8,278 bases of DNA from Candidatus Krumholzibacteriia bacterium (GTDB lineage Bacteria; Krumholzibacteriota; Krumholzibacteriia; G020349025). The notes beneath the pieces were generated by a model. The model made no database searches. It was given only the letters and a program-made list of their open reading frames with translations, and had not been told where the DNA came from. Of the stretch, positions 1 through 6,369 are shown piece after piece. A program made the translations under genes and the position numbers. Positions within the stretch are counted from its first letter, which is position 1, and every line of letters begins with the position of its first letter. The stretch spans positions 1 through 8,278 of the forward strand of contig DASRJW010000109.1 in the NCBI GenBank assembly GCA_035649275.1, in the 5' to 3' direction.

Positions 1-333
1 GCGGTCATCGAGAGCTGCCAGGCCGCGGTCGTGGTGGCGCCCACACGTTCCGACGCCACGGCGCGCAGCATCACGCGCTTCCGGCTGCCCGCTTGGATCC
101 TGGCGCCGACGCCGCATGCGGCGAGCGCGCAGCACCTGGCTTTCTCCTACGGTGTGCAACCGCTGCACGTGGACGCCACGGTGGACGACTGGCGCGCCTT
201 CACGCTCGCCCAGGTACGGGATCACAAGCTGGAAGGCGACTTGGCGCTCCTCGTGCGCGGCCCCTCGCCGCAGCATCCCGAGGCCAACCCTTCCATGGAG
301 ATCATCCCGCTCGGAGCGCACCGAGGTGGTTGA
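1..333 (+). CDS. pyk: Pyruvate kinase, C-terminal part (5'-truncated by window edge)
   Basis: The frame is open from base 1 and ends at TGA 331-333, giving the last 110 residues of a longer protein. The text matches the pyruvate kinase C-terminal (PK_C) domain: a hydrophobic strand (AAVVVAPT), the allosteric-site-like segment TRSDATARSITRFR (family form T-x-S-G-x-T-A-R-x-x-S-R-x-R-P), then WILAPTP, a YGVQPL strand and the closing LEGDLALLVRGPSP...ANPSMEIIPLG strands. Pyruvate kinase makes pyruvate and ATP from phosphoenolpyruvate and ADP at the end of glycolysis, in the cytosol; the catalytic barrel lies outside the window. The usual Gly of the SG pair is Asp here, and the G-x-T-N ending is replaced by an EANPSMEI ending. 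An internal GTG at 31 is not a start, because homology begins before it. Downstream it converges with glgB. Confidence 0.85.
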   Translation, partial: AVIESCQAAVVVAPTRSDATARSITRFRLPAWILAPTPHAASAQHLAFSYGVQPLHVDATVDDWRAFTLAQVRDHKLEGDLALLVRGPSPQHPEANPSMEIIPLGAHRGG

Positions 334-390
334 TGCGGTGATGACGCCGCGCCGCCTACACCACGGAAGTCTAGAATCGAATGCCAACCT

Positions 391-415
391 TCACCTCTCT
401 CACCCCGAGAGGTGA
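391..415. terminator. Stem-loop between convergent pyk and glgB ends
   Basis: TCACCTCTC (391-399) and GAGAGGTGA (407-415) form a perfect 9-bp stem with a 7-base loop. The minus-strand glgB stop codon (400-402) lies in the loop side of the hairpin. It lies at the meeting point of two convergent genes, where a bidirectional terminator would be expected. Neither strand has a run of T after the stem, so it is not a classical intrinsic terminator. It could instead protect the 3' end of the transcript or be a chance dyad. Confidence 0.4.
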
Positions 416-2331
416 TGGGCAAAGAAGAGCGCCCCCAGGGGCGGGAGCACCAGCTCCAGCGACTGAGCTCGACCGTGCGCCGGAATCGGCGCGGTTTGGA
501 GACCGCCCAGATTGCCGAGACCGCTGCCGCCGTAGGTGCGAGAGTCGCTGTTCAAGACCTCGCGCCAGAAGCCGCCGCGCGGGACGCCGAGGCGGTAGCC
601 GTGGCGCGGGACCGGCGTGAAGTTGAAGACGGCGAAGATCATGGTGTCCGTGGACCGCCCGTGGCGGACGAAGCTGACGACGCTGCTGTCGGCGTCGGAA
701 CAGTCGGCCCAGGTGAAACCGGTGGGGTCGCAGTCGCTCTCGTGCAGCGCCGGCTCGCCGCGGTAGAGCGCGTTCAAGTCTGTCACCCAGCTTTTGAGCC
801 CCTGGTGCAGCGGCTCCCGCAGCAAGTGCCAGTCCAGGCTCACCTCGTGGTACCACTCCGCCCACTGGCCGAACTCGTTGCCCATGAAGAGGAGCTTCTT
901 CCCCGGCTGGCCGAACAGGTAGCCGTAGAGCAAGCGCAGGTTGGCGAACTTCTGCCACGTGTCGCCCGGCATCCTGGCGAGCATGGAGCCCTTACCGTGC
1001 ACGACCTCGTCGTGCGAGTAGGGCAGCACGAAGTTCTCGTTGAAGGCGTAGAGGAGCCGGAAGGTGAGCCGGTTGTGATGGTACTTGCGATGCACCGGGT
1101 CGAGGGCCATGTACTGCAGGGTGTCGTGCATGAAGCCCATGTCCCATTTGAGACCGAAGCCGAGGCCGCCCAAGTGCGTCGGGCGTGACACCATGGGCCA
1201 GGCGGTGGATTCCTCGGCGATGGTCTGCACGTCGCGGTGGGCGAGGTAGATGTCCTCGTTGAGGCGCCGCAGGAAGGCGATGGCTTCCAGGTTCTCCTTG
1301 CCGCCGAAGCGGTTCGGAACCCATTCGCCGGCCCGGCGCGAATAGTCGAGGTACAGCATCGAGGCCACTGCATCCACGCGCAAACCGTCGACGTGGTACT
1401 TGTCGAGCCAGAGCATCGCGCTGCTGAGCAGGAAGCTCCGCACCTCGTGGCGGCCATAGTTGAACACCAGGGTCTTCCAGTCGGGCTGGAACCCCTGCCG
1501 CGGGTCGGCGTGTTCATAGAGATGGGTGCCGTCGAAGTGAGCCAGCGCGTGCGGGTCGTTCGGGAAATGCGCGGGCACCCAGTCCAGGATCACGCCGATG
1601 CCGTTCTGGTGCAGGACGTCGATGAGGTACATGAGGTCCTGCGGCGTCCCGTAGCGTGCCGTGGGCGCGAAGTAACCGGTCACCTGGTAGCCCCAGGAGC
1701 CATGGAAGGGGTGCTCCATCACGGGCAGGAACTCGACGTGGGTGAAGCCTGTCTCTTTCACGTATTGGGCCAGACGCGGCGCTAGCTCCCGATAGCTGAG
1801 CGCCCGGTAGCCTTCCTCCGGGACACGCTGCCACGAGCCGAGGTGTACTTCGTAGATGGAAAGCGGCGCCTCCAAGGCATTGGCTGCGGCCCGCCGCGCC
1901 ATCCACTCCGCGTCCCCCCAGGTGGTATCGAGATCCCACACCACCGAAGCAGTGCGCGGCGGACTCTCGTGGAGCAGTGCCAGGGGATCCGCCTTGTCCA
2001 TGACGCCGTGTCCATGCTTCGAGCGGATGCGGTACTTGTACTTCGCTCCCCGCCCCACGCCGGGGGCGAAGCCTTCCCAGATGCCGGATTGACCCACCAG
2101 CGTGAGCGGTAGCTGCGTCGCGTCCCAGCCGTTCCAATCGCCGAGAACGCCGACCCAAGCCGCCTCGGGCGCCCAGACGGCGAAGTGCGTGCCCTCCGGC
2201 CCCGGGTGCGCGCCGAGCGTTTCGAACAGCCGCGAGTGTGTGCCTTCGTTGAAGAGATAGAGGTCCTGCGCATTCAGCCTGCTGCCTGGACGCACGGGGA
2301 CTCCTAGGGGCACGAGAACTCCTGCTTTCAT
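400..2331 (-). CDS. glgB: 1,4-alpha-glucan branching enzyme (GH13), short form
   Basis: The 643-residue protein makes alpha-1,6 branches in glycogen by cutting an alpha-1,4 chain and transferring it. A CBM48-type N2 domain sits at about residues 30-115 ([23 protein letters not shown]). The GH13 barrel follows at about 155-530, then a beta-sandwich C-domain to the end. Catalytic residues are visible: nucleophile Asp320 in [10 protein letters not shown], acid/base Glu373 in IAEESTAW and Asp441 in [26 protein letters not shown] and FMGNEFGQW are also typical. It is shorter than the 728-residue E. coli enzyme because the extra N-terminal N1 domain is absent, as in many bacterial GlgB. The ATG at 2331 overlaps the TGA of the upstream glycosyltransferase as ATGA, which supports this start and suggests translational coupling. 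No glgA, glgC or glgP is seen in the window. Confidence 0.95.
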   Translation of the reverse strand: MKAGVLVPLGVPVRPGSRLNAQDLYLFNEGTHSRLFETLGAHPGPEGTHFAVWAPEAAWVGVLGDWNGWDATQLPLTLVGQSGIWEGFAPGVGRGAKYKYRIRSKHGHGVMDKADPLALLHESPPRTASVVWDLDTTWGDAEWMARRAAANALEAPLSIYEVHLGSWQRVPEEGYRALSYRELAPRLAQYVKETGFTHVEFLPVMEHPFHGSWGYQVTGYFAPTARYGTPQDLMYLIDVLHQNGIGVILDWVPAHFPNDPHALAHFDGTHLYEHADPRQGFQPDWKTLVFNYGRHEVRSFLLSSAMLWLDKYHVDGLRVDAVASMLYLDYSRRAGEWVPNRFGGKENLEAIAFLRRLNEDIYLAHRDVQTIAEESTAWPMVSRPTHLGGLGFGLKWDMGFMHDTLQYMALDPVHRKYHHNRLTFRLLYAFNENFVLPYSHDEVVHGKGSMLARMPGDTWQKFANLRLLYGYLFGQPGKKLLFMGNEFGQWAEWYHEVSLDWHLLREPLHQGLKSWVTDLNALYRGEPALHESDCDPTGFTWADCSDADSSVVSFVRHGRSTDTMIFAVFNFTPVPRHGYRLGVPRGGFWREVLNSDSRTYGGSGLGNLGGLQTAPIPAHGRAQSLELVLPPLGALFFAHHLSG

Positions 2332-3137
2332 TCCTTCACGATGCCATGGGGCGTGCGCGTCTCGGCGGTGCGATGGAAACGCTCGACGAAAGGCGCATCA
2401 TGAAGCATCGGGCCGGAGCTGTGGTGGCAATGGTACTGGATCGCCTCGAAGGTGAGCGGCTTGATCCGGAGTCCGCTGTTGACGAAGCGCGCCCACAGGT
2501 TGTTGTCCTCCAGGCCGCGGCCGATGATGCGCTCGTCGTAACCGTTGACGGCGTAGAAATCCTCGCGGTGCACCGAGAAGTTGGAACCCAGGATGGAGTA
2601 GTCGTCCCGGCGCAGACCGCGCAGCACCGACACCCAGGGCATGTAGAAGCCATTCTTGCGGTCGTGCTTGCCGGCGTGCTTCCACCAGAGCGGGACGCGC
2701 TCGAGGCGCCGCGTGCGGATGTCCTCGAGCGTCAGGCGCTCCGTCAGCTCTTGGTCGAGCATGACGCGCCGGCCGGAGAGCACCTGCCGCCGGCGCCGAC
2801 GCCGGTAATGCCGTTCGAGGAAGCGGTGGTGCAGGATGCAATCACCGTCGATGAAGACGAGGTAGTCGGCGCGCGCGCGCGTCACCGCCCGGTTGGCGAT
2901 GATCGTCTTGCGGAAGCCTCGATCCTCGTGCCATTCGTGCACGAGCGGATGGACAAGCTGTCCCTGCCACCGCTCGACGGTGGCGGCGATCTCCGGGCCA
3001 GAGCCGTCGTCGGCGATGACGACCTCGATGTCGCTCAGGGTCTGCTGCTCGACACTGGTGAGGACACGCTCGAGGAAGTCGTCGCGCTGGTAGACGGCAA
3101 TGACGAGAGAAAGAAGCGGTGTCGTGTGCGGCGGCAT
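2328..3137 (-). CDS. Family 2 glycosyltransferase (GT-A fold)
   Basis: The 269-residue protein is probably cytosolic; I see no membrane segment. It opens with a GT2 Rossmann-like strand ([22 protein letters not shown], about 8-29), then VVIADDGS (39-46) for nucleotide-sugar binding and the metal-binding DxD as DGD (97-99) in YLVFIDGDC. The C-terminal half has [19 protein letters not shown] (184-202) and [17 protein letters not shown] (208-224), the galactosyltransferase-like Glyco_transf_7C pattern with its acidic ED pair at 210-211. The donor and acceptor cannot be told from sequence. An Arg run (112-117) is unusual and could contact an anionic surface. The ATG at 3137 has a weak GAGG only 2 bases upstream, so initiation may rely on readthrough from the upstream ATP-grasp gene, 96 bp away. 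The stop overlaps the glgB start by 4 bases, hinting at a shared polysaccharide-related role. Confidence 0.9.
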   Translation of the reverse strand: MPPHTTPLLSLVIAVYQRDDFLERVLTSVEQQTLSDIEVVIADDGSGPEIAATVERWQGQLVHPLVHEWHEDRGFRKTIIANRAVTRARADYLVFIDGDCILHHRFLERHYRRRRRRQVLSGRRVMLDQELTERLTLEDIRTRRLERVPLWWKHAGKHDRKNGFYMPWVSVLRGLRRDDYSILGSNFSVHREDFYAVNGYDERIIGRGLEDNNLWARFVNSGLRIKPLTFEAIQYHCHHSSGPMLHDAPFVERFHRTAETRTPHGIVKE

Positions 3138-3233
3138 CGCCTCGGAGCTTAGCGCTTGCGCCGGGCGGGCTCAAGGGCTGGGGGATCGCGGAGTCAGGAC
3201 TGCGGCGCGGCACCTCTCCATCCAGCTCCAGCG

Positions 3234-4085
3234 TCAGGAGCGCTTCTCCAGCGCCTCCACGAGCGAGATCGCTGCATCGGGTTTGGCCTCGAAGAAGAGA
3301 CTCGGCTCCACGAGCTCCAGCTCCAAGAGCCGCGGCGTGCCGGCCTCGTCCCGGAGCAGATCCACGCGCGCGTAGAGGGGCAACGCGTGTCCCGTACTGG
3401 CGAGAATGCGCTCGGCAGTAGCGATTTCCTCGGGAGCTGCTTCGACCGGGACGCCCTCGGGGCCGGCGTGCCGACCGCCACGGAAGAGCGAGCGCTTACG
3501 CACGGCGTGGGAGTAGACGCCATCGATGAAGACGAGACAGCGTTCGCCTGGGTCGTCCACCGTGGGGATGTAGCGCTGCACGAGCATGTCGCGCCCCGGC
3601 AGGTGCCGCTCGAGGTGGGCCTGACCGGCGTACGGCGTGTGCCGTTCGGCGCGGAGGGTGGCGAAGGAGTCCGCGGACACGGCAGGCTTGAGCACCGCCG
3701 TGTCCCAGCCGCGGGTGGCGAGAATCGCCCCCAGATCCACGTTCTCCCCGGTCGGCACGAACTCGGTGGGCACGATGGGCAGCCCGCGTTGCTCCAACTC
3801 GCGCAGGTAGAACTTGTGCGTGTTCCAGCGCACGATCTCGAAGGGGTTCCAGAGTCTGCTGACCGTAGCGACGCGCTGCGCCCAGTCGAGGAAGGCGTCG
3901 CGCCGGTGGTAGTAGTCCCAGGTGGAGCGGAGCAGCACCGCGTCGTAGCGCCGCCAGTCCACCGACGCATCGTTCCAGGCCGCCTCGTCCCCCTGATGGC
4001 CGCGGGCAGCGAGCGCCGCGAGGAGCGGCGGGGCGTCGAAGTCTTCTTGCGGCGGATTCTTGCAGCCGACGAGGGCGACGTTCAT
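3234..4085 (-). CDS. ATP-grasp domain ligase, DcsG/RimK-like
   Basis: The 283-residue protein looks like a soluble ATP-grasp enzyme of the glutathione-synthetase-like fold. Such enzymes activate a carboxylate as an acyl phosphate and join it to an amine or similar nucleophile. The N-terminal pre-ATP-grasp part runs MNVALVGCKN to RYDAVLLRSTWDYYHR (about 1-60). The linker carries WNPFEIVRWNTHKFYL (79-94). The ATP-grasp core has VLKPAVSADS (131-140), LVQRYIP (168-174), the strand CLVFIDGVYSHAVRKR (183-198) and a metal-binding end at ARVDLLRD (239-246) and LLELELVEPSLFF (253-265). This set resembles the proteins commonly annotated as ATP-grasp/DcsG-like (DcsG closes the ring in D-cycloserine synthesis). 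The real substrate here is unknown, and no other cycloserine gene is seen. The ATG at 4085 has no clear Shine-Dalgarno; an in-frame stop lies just upstream (4111-4113), so the start cannot be much earlier. Confidence 0.8.
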   Translation of the reverse strand: MNVALVGCKNPPQEDFDAPPLLAALAARGHQGDEAAWNDASVDWRRYDAVLLRSTWDYYHRRDAFLDWAQRVATVSRLWNPFEIVRWNTHKFYLRELEQRGLPIVPTEFVPTGENVDLGAILATRGWDTAVLKPAVSADSFATLRAERHTPYAGQAHLERHLPGRDMLVQRYIPTVDDPGERCLVFIDGVYSHAVRKRSLFRGGRHAGPEGVPVEAAPEEIATAERILASTGHALPLYARVDLLRDEAGTPRLLELELVEPSLFFEAKPDAAISLVEALEKRS

Positions 4086-4284
4086 GAAAACGAGGATGCC
4101 GGAGCCCCCAGGTCACACGCAAGAGCCCCCGGCAAGCGCTCTCCCCCACGGGCCGAAAACGCGAGTTTCGGCGCACCGGGGCGTCCCTGGATCGAGACGG
4201 CCTCTTCGCCTAGACTCCTGCCCCGAGCGTTCGCATACGGTATGGATGGGTACGCTGCGTGAACCTGGATCGAGTCACGGGAGG
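4086..4284. promoter_or_regulatory. Divergent intergenic region with inverted repeat
   Basis: This is the 199-bp gap between divergent genes and must hold the start signals for both. GCCGAAA (4152-4158) and TTTCGGC (4166-4172) form a 7-bp-arm inverted repeat with a 7-base spacer. CATAC-G-GTATG (4234-4244) is a second small dyad. A weak + strand promoter match is TGGATC (4188-4193), a 17-bp spacer and TAGACT (4211-4216). I found no convincing minus-strand promoter. All of these are modest matches. Confidence 0.35.
4279..4284 (+). promoter_or_regulatory. Shine-Dalgarno that decides the gcdH start
   Basis: GGGAGG touches the ATG at 4285 with no spacer, which is too close for normal initiation there. 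The in-frame TTG at 4291 lies 6 bases after it, a good distance. The protein may therefore begin at TTG 4291 (SGLSPTDF) rather than at ATG 4285; the difference is two residues. Confidence 0.5.
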
Positions 4285-5454
4285 ATGCTCTTGAGCGGCT
4301 TGAGTCCCACGGATTTCTACGATGTCACCGGCTTGCTCGACGAAGAGGAGCGGGAGATCCAACGCAACGTCGGGCGCTGGGTGGACGAGCGCGTGCTCCC
4401 GATCATCGGTCAGGCATTCGACGAGCACCGCTTCCCGCAGGAGTTGATGCCGGAAATGGCAGAAATGGGGTTGCTCGGCTGCAACCTCCAGGGATACGGC
4501 TGCGCCGGCCTCAACAATGTCGCCTACGGTCTCGTCTGCCAGGAGCTGGAGCGCGGCGATAGCGGCTTGCGCAGCTTCGTCTCCGTGCAGGGAAGCCTGT
4601 GCATGTGGCCGATCCACACCTATGGCAGCGAGGCGCAGAAGGAGAAGTGGCTGCCGCGAATGGCCCGCGGCGAGGTCGTCGGTTGCTTCGGCCTCACCGA
4701 GCCCGACGGCGGCTCCGACCCCGGGGCGATGAAGACGCGTGCCACCCGCCGGGGCGACACCTGGAGCCTCGATGGTGCCAAGATGTGGATCACCAACGGC
4801 ACGATCGCCGATCTTGCAATCGTCTGGGCCACGAGCGAGGATGGTGTCCTCGGCTTCCTCGTGGAGAAGGGGATGAAGGGCTACACCTCCCGCGACATCC
4901 TCAAGAAGTATTCGCTCCGCGCTTCGGTCACCTCGGAGCTCTTCCTCGATCACGTCCAGGTTCCCGAAGCGAACCGGCTGCCCGGCGCCGCCGGCCTGCG
5001 TGCTCCCCTCTCCTGTCTCACCCAGGCGCGGTACGGCATCGCCTGGGGCGCCATCGGCGCCGCCACCGCCTGCTTGCGCGAGGCCATGGCGTTTGCCCAC
5101 CACCGCGTCCTCTTCGGCCGCCCGCTGTCGCACACCCAGACCATCCAGCGGCGACTCGCGGACATGACGCGCCGCATCACCACCGCCCAGCTCCTGGCGC
5201 TCCAGCTCGGACGGCTCAAGGACCGCGGTGCCATGCAGCCGGCGCAGGTGTCGTTGGCGAAGTGGAACAACGTGCGCATGGGGCTCGACGTGGCCCGCGA
5301 CGCCAGGGACATCCTCGGGGCCGGTGGGATCAGCATCGAATGCTCGCCCATCCGGCACATGCTGAACCTGGAGAGCGTCATCACCTACGAGGGCACGGAG
5401 ACGATCCACGAGCTCGCGGTGGGACGGGAGATCACCGGCGTCTCCGCCTTCTGA
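4285..5454 (+). CDS. gcdH: Glutaryl-CoA dehydrogenase-like acyl-CoA dehydrogenase
   Basis: The 389-residue FAD flavoprotein would oxidise and decarboxylate glutaryl-CoA to crotonyl-CoA, passing electrons to electron-transfer flavoprotein, in lysine, tryptophan or aromatic breakdown. The order is an N-terminal helical domain (about 15-130), a beta domain with CFGLTEPDGGSDPG (134-147) and KMWITNG (166-172), and a C-terminal helical domain with ARYGIAWG (248-255), ARDILGAGGIS (340-350) and ITYEGTETIHEL (366-377). Glu369 aligns with the catalytic base Glu370 of human GCDH, and Arg96 in GLRSFVSVQ aligns with its substrate-binding Arg94. These features, YGCAGLNNVAYG and the C-terminal AVGREITGVSAF favour GCDH over other acyl-CoA dehydrogenases. 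Substrate is still inferred, since no glutaryl-CoA pathway partner is in the window. The frame is open to 4060 upstream, but the region before 4285 has no family resemblance. It converges on the pterin dehydratase gene, 3 bp away. Confidence 0.88.
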   Translation: MLLSGLSPTDFYDVTGLLDEEEREIQRNVGRWVDERVLPIIGQAFDEHRFPQELMPEMAEMGLLGCNLQGYGCAGLNNVAYGLVCQELERGDSGLRSFVSVQGSLCMWPIHTYGSEAQKEKWLPRMARGEVVGCFGLTEPDGGSDPGAMKTRATRRGDTWSLDGAKMWITNGTIADLAIVWATSEDGVLGFLVEKGMKGYTSRDILKKYSLRASVTSELFLDHVQVPEANRLPGAAGLRAPLSCLTQARYGIAWGAIGAATACLREAMAFAHHRVLFGRPLSHTQTIQRRLADMTRRITTAQLLALQLGRLKDRGAMQPAQVSLAKWNNVRMGLDVARDARDILGAGGISIECSPIRHMLNLESVITYEGTETIHELAVGREITGVSAF

Positions 5455-5457
5455 GGC

Positions 5458-5796
5458 TCAGCGGCTCAGAGCGTCCGTCTTCGCCGCCATGATGAAGTCG
5501 TTTTTGTGCAGGCCGCGGATCTTGTGGGTCCACCAGGTCACGGTCACGCGGCCCCACTCGGTGAGGAGCGCCGGGTGGTGGCCTTCGCTCTCGGCGAGGT
5601 CCCCGACCGCAAGGGTGAAGCGCAGGGCCTGGGCGAAGTCGGGGAAGGCGAAAACGCGCTCGAGGCGCTCGATGCCATCGCGCTCCACCAGCTGCCAGTC
5701 GGGGACCTGCGGCCGGACCAGCGCTCTCTCTTCGGCGCTGATCGTGGGTTCGCCGCGGCGGCAGGAAGTGCACTTCATCCCTTCGAGCCGGCTCAT
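5458..5796 (-). CDS. phhB: Pterin-4a-carbinolamine dehydratase
   Basis: This 112-residue protein removes water from 4a-hydroxytetrahydropterin, the product left by aromatic amino acid hydroxylases, so the cofactor can be recycled. The family signature is clear: [16 protein letters not shown] (71-86) with the paired histidines 73-74, then [14 protein letters not shown] (88-101) with His91, the three histidines of the active site. [17 protein letters not shown] and [16 protein letters not shown] are also typical. A CTSC motif (9-12) near the start occurs in a subgroup of bacterial members and could bind metal or form a disulfide. The frame is open to ATG 5850, but ATG 5796 is chosen: it has AGGAGG 8 bases upstream, and family similarity starts near it. 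No phenylalanine hydroxylase gene is in the window, so the partner enzyme is unknown. Confidence 0.92.
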   Translation of the reverse strand: MSRLEGMKCTSCRRGEPTISAEERALVRPQVPDWQLVERDGIERLERVFAFPDFAQALRFTLAVGDLAESEGHHPALLTEWGRVTVTWWTHKIRGLHKNDFIMAAKTDALSR

Positions 5797-5804
5797 GCGC
5801 CGAT

Positions 5805-5810
5805 CCTCCT
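5805..5810 (-). promoter_or_regulatory. Shine-Dalgarno of the pterin dehydratase gene
   Basis: A perfect AGGAGG on the minus strand sits 8 bases before ATG 5796. It fixes that start over the upstream in-frame ATGs at 5850 and 5847, which have no comparable site. Confidence 0.75.
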
Positions 5811-5820
5811 CATGGAACCA

Positions 5821-5845
5821 GAGGCCCCCGCTGGGAAGGGGCCTC
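5821..5845. repeat. Inverted repeat upstream of the pterin dehydratase gene
   Basis: GAGGCCCC (5821-5828) and GGGGCCTC (5838-5845) are perfect 8-bp arms around a 9-base spacer. In the pterin dehydratase orientation the repeat ends 10 bases before the Shine-Dalgarno. If transcription starts upstream of it, it is a strong leader hairpin close to the ribosome site. If it starts from the -10 candidate at 5846-5851, the start point falls inside the repeat and it would be an operator instead. No T-run follows on either strand, so a terminator is unlikely. Confidence 0.55.
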
Positions 5846-5851
5846 ATCATA
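5846..5851 (-). promoter_or_regulatory. Candidate -10 box for the pterin dehydratase gene
   Basis: TATGAT on the minus strand matches the sigma-70 -10 consensus at 5 of 6 bases and points at the pterin dehydratase gene. I found no good -35 at the usual distance, so this is tentative. It would place the transcript start near 5839. Confidence 0.35.
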
Positions 5852-5880
5852 CCTCCCGGCGCCGGGCCGGCTTCCAGGGC

Positions 5881-5909
5881 TTGACGCCTCCCCCGGGTGG
5901 TGCTAATTT
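5881..5909 (+). promoter_or_regulatory. Sigma-70-type promoter of the repressor/M56 operon
   Basis: TTGACG (5881-5886) matches the -35 consensus at 5 of 6 bases. A 17-bp spacer leads to TAATTT (5904-5909), which keeps the key first T, the A and the last T of a -10 box. It is preceded by TGC (5901-5903), an extended -10. The predicted start is near 5916, right at the left edge of the palindrome cluster, so a repressor bound there would block transcription. Confidence 0.65.
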
Positions 5910-5913
5910 ATCC

Positions 5914-5958
5914 GCATCATGCTGATGCATCAGCATACTGCTGATCGATGCGCATCGA
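5914..5958. promoter_or_regulatory. Cluster of overlapping palindromes, probable repressor operator
   Basis: Four dyads overlap here. GCATCA-TGC-TGATGC covers 5914-5928. ATGCTGATGCATCAGCAT is a perfect 18-bp palindrome at 5919-5936. ATCAGCA-TAC-TGCTGAT covers 5929-5945. TCGATGCGCATCGA is a perfect 14-bp palindrome at 5945-5958. The two perfect palindromes have centres 24 bp apart, suiting two repressor dimers on nearby DNA faces. The cluster spans the predicted transcript start and the leader, directly before the BlaI-type gene, as expected for an autoregulated operator. It does not contain the TACA/TGTA core known for BlaI/MecI sites, so the recognition sequence would differ. Confidence 0.65.
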
Positions 5959-5976
5959 GGAGGGTGGGCAACGACG

Positions 5977-6369
5977 ATGAGCCTTTCGGATCTCGGACGG
6001 CGTGAACGTCAGATCATGGACGTCGTTTTTCGCCGCGGCCGCGCTACGGTCGCCGAGGTACTGGCCGAACTCCCCGACCCGCCCAGCTACTCCGCGGTGC
6101 GTAGCATGCTCCGCCTGTTGGAAGAAAAGCGGTATCTGCGTCACGAGTGGGACGGGCCGCGTTACGTCTATCTCCCCACCGAAGATCCGGAGCAGGTACG
6201 CCGATCGGCGGCTCAACATCTGCTGCGCACGTTCTTCAACAATTCCATGGAGTCGGCAGTCGCCGCCATGCTGGGCGCCGGGAAGCCACCTTCCGACGAC
6301 GAGCTCCGGCGCCTGGCCCAACTGATCGAGCAGGCGCGCCGCAAGAATGCTGGAGGAAGGCGTCGATGA
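5977..6369 (+). CDS. BlaI/MecI/CopY-family winged-helix repressor
   Basis: The 130-residue cytosolic DNA-binding protein is the repressor half of a BlaI/BlaR1-like pair. The N-terminal winged helix (about 1-70) shows LGRRERQIMDVVFRRGRATV, a recognition-helix region SYSAVRSMLRLLEEK (37-51) and a wing RYLRHEWDGPRYVYLP (52-67). The C-terminal part (about 71-125) is helical and would form the dimer (RTFFNNSMESAVAAML, then a leucine-rich helix). In this family the partner M56 peptidase triggers cleavage in that dimer region; I do not assign a cut site. GAGGAGGG (5957-5964) is the likely ribosome site, with a long 12-base spacer. The stop overlaps the start of the M56 gene as ATGA. The palindrome cluster just upstream points to autorepression. 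Target genes beyond its own operon are unknown; nothing here says beta-lactam resistance. Confidence 0.9.
   Translation: MSLSDLGRRERQIMDVVFRRGRATVAEVLAELPDPPSYSAVRSMLRLLEEKRYLRHEWDGPRYVYLPTEDPEQVRRSAAQHLLRTFFNNSMESAVAAMLGAGKPPSDDELRRLAQLIEQARRKNAGGRRR

Noticed and set aside
372-377. TAGAAT, a -10-like hexamer between pyk and glgB
   Set aside because: There is no -35 at a usable distance, and the region downstream on + is only the antisense of glgB.
412-1188. A + strand open frame opposite the end of glgB
   Set aside because: It is antisense to conserved GH13 catalytic sequence and has no start signals or domain of its own.
3138-3233. Possible terminator or promoter between the ATP-grasp and glycosyltransferase genes
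   Set aside because: Only very short GC-rich dyads and no T-run or convincing promoter hexamers; the two genes are more simply read as one transcript.
3156-4262. A 368-residue + strand open frame opposite the ATP-grasp gene
   Set aside because: The minus strand encodes a recognisable ATP-grasp protein over most of this stretch; the + strand product is low-complexity Arg/Gly/Val text with no motifs.
4210-5409. A 399-residue minus-strand open frame opposite gcdH
   Set aside because: The + strand protein has full acyl-CoA dehydrogenase signatures; the antisense product looks like none I know and has the composition of a shadow frame.
5797-5850. N-terminal extension of the pterin dehydratase from ATG 5850
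   Set aside because: The extra 18 residues are encoded by the inverted repeat and Shine-Dalgarno region, and AGGAGG fits ATG 5796 exactly.
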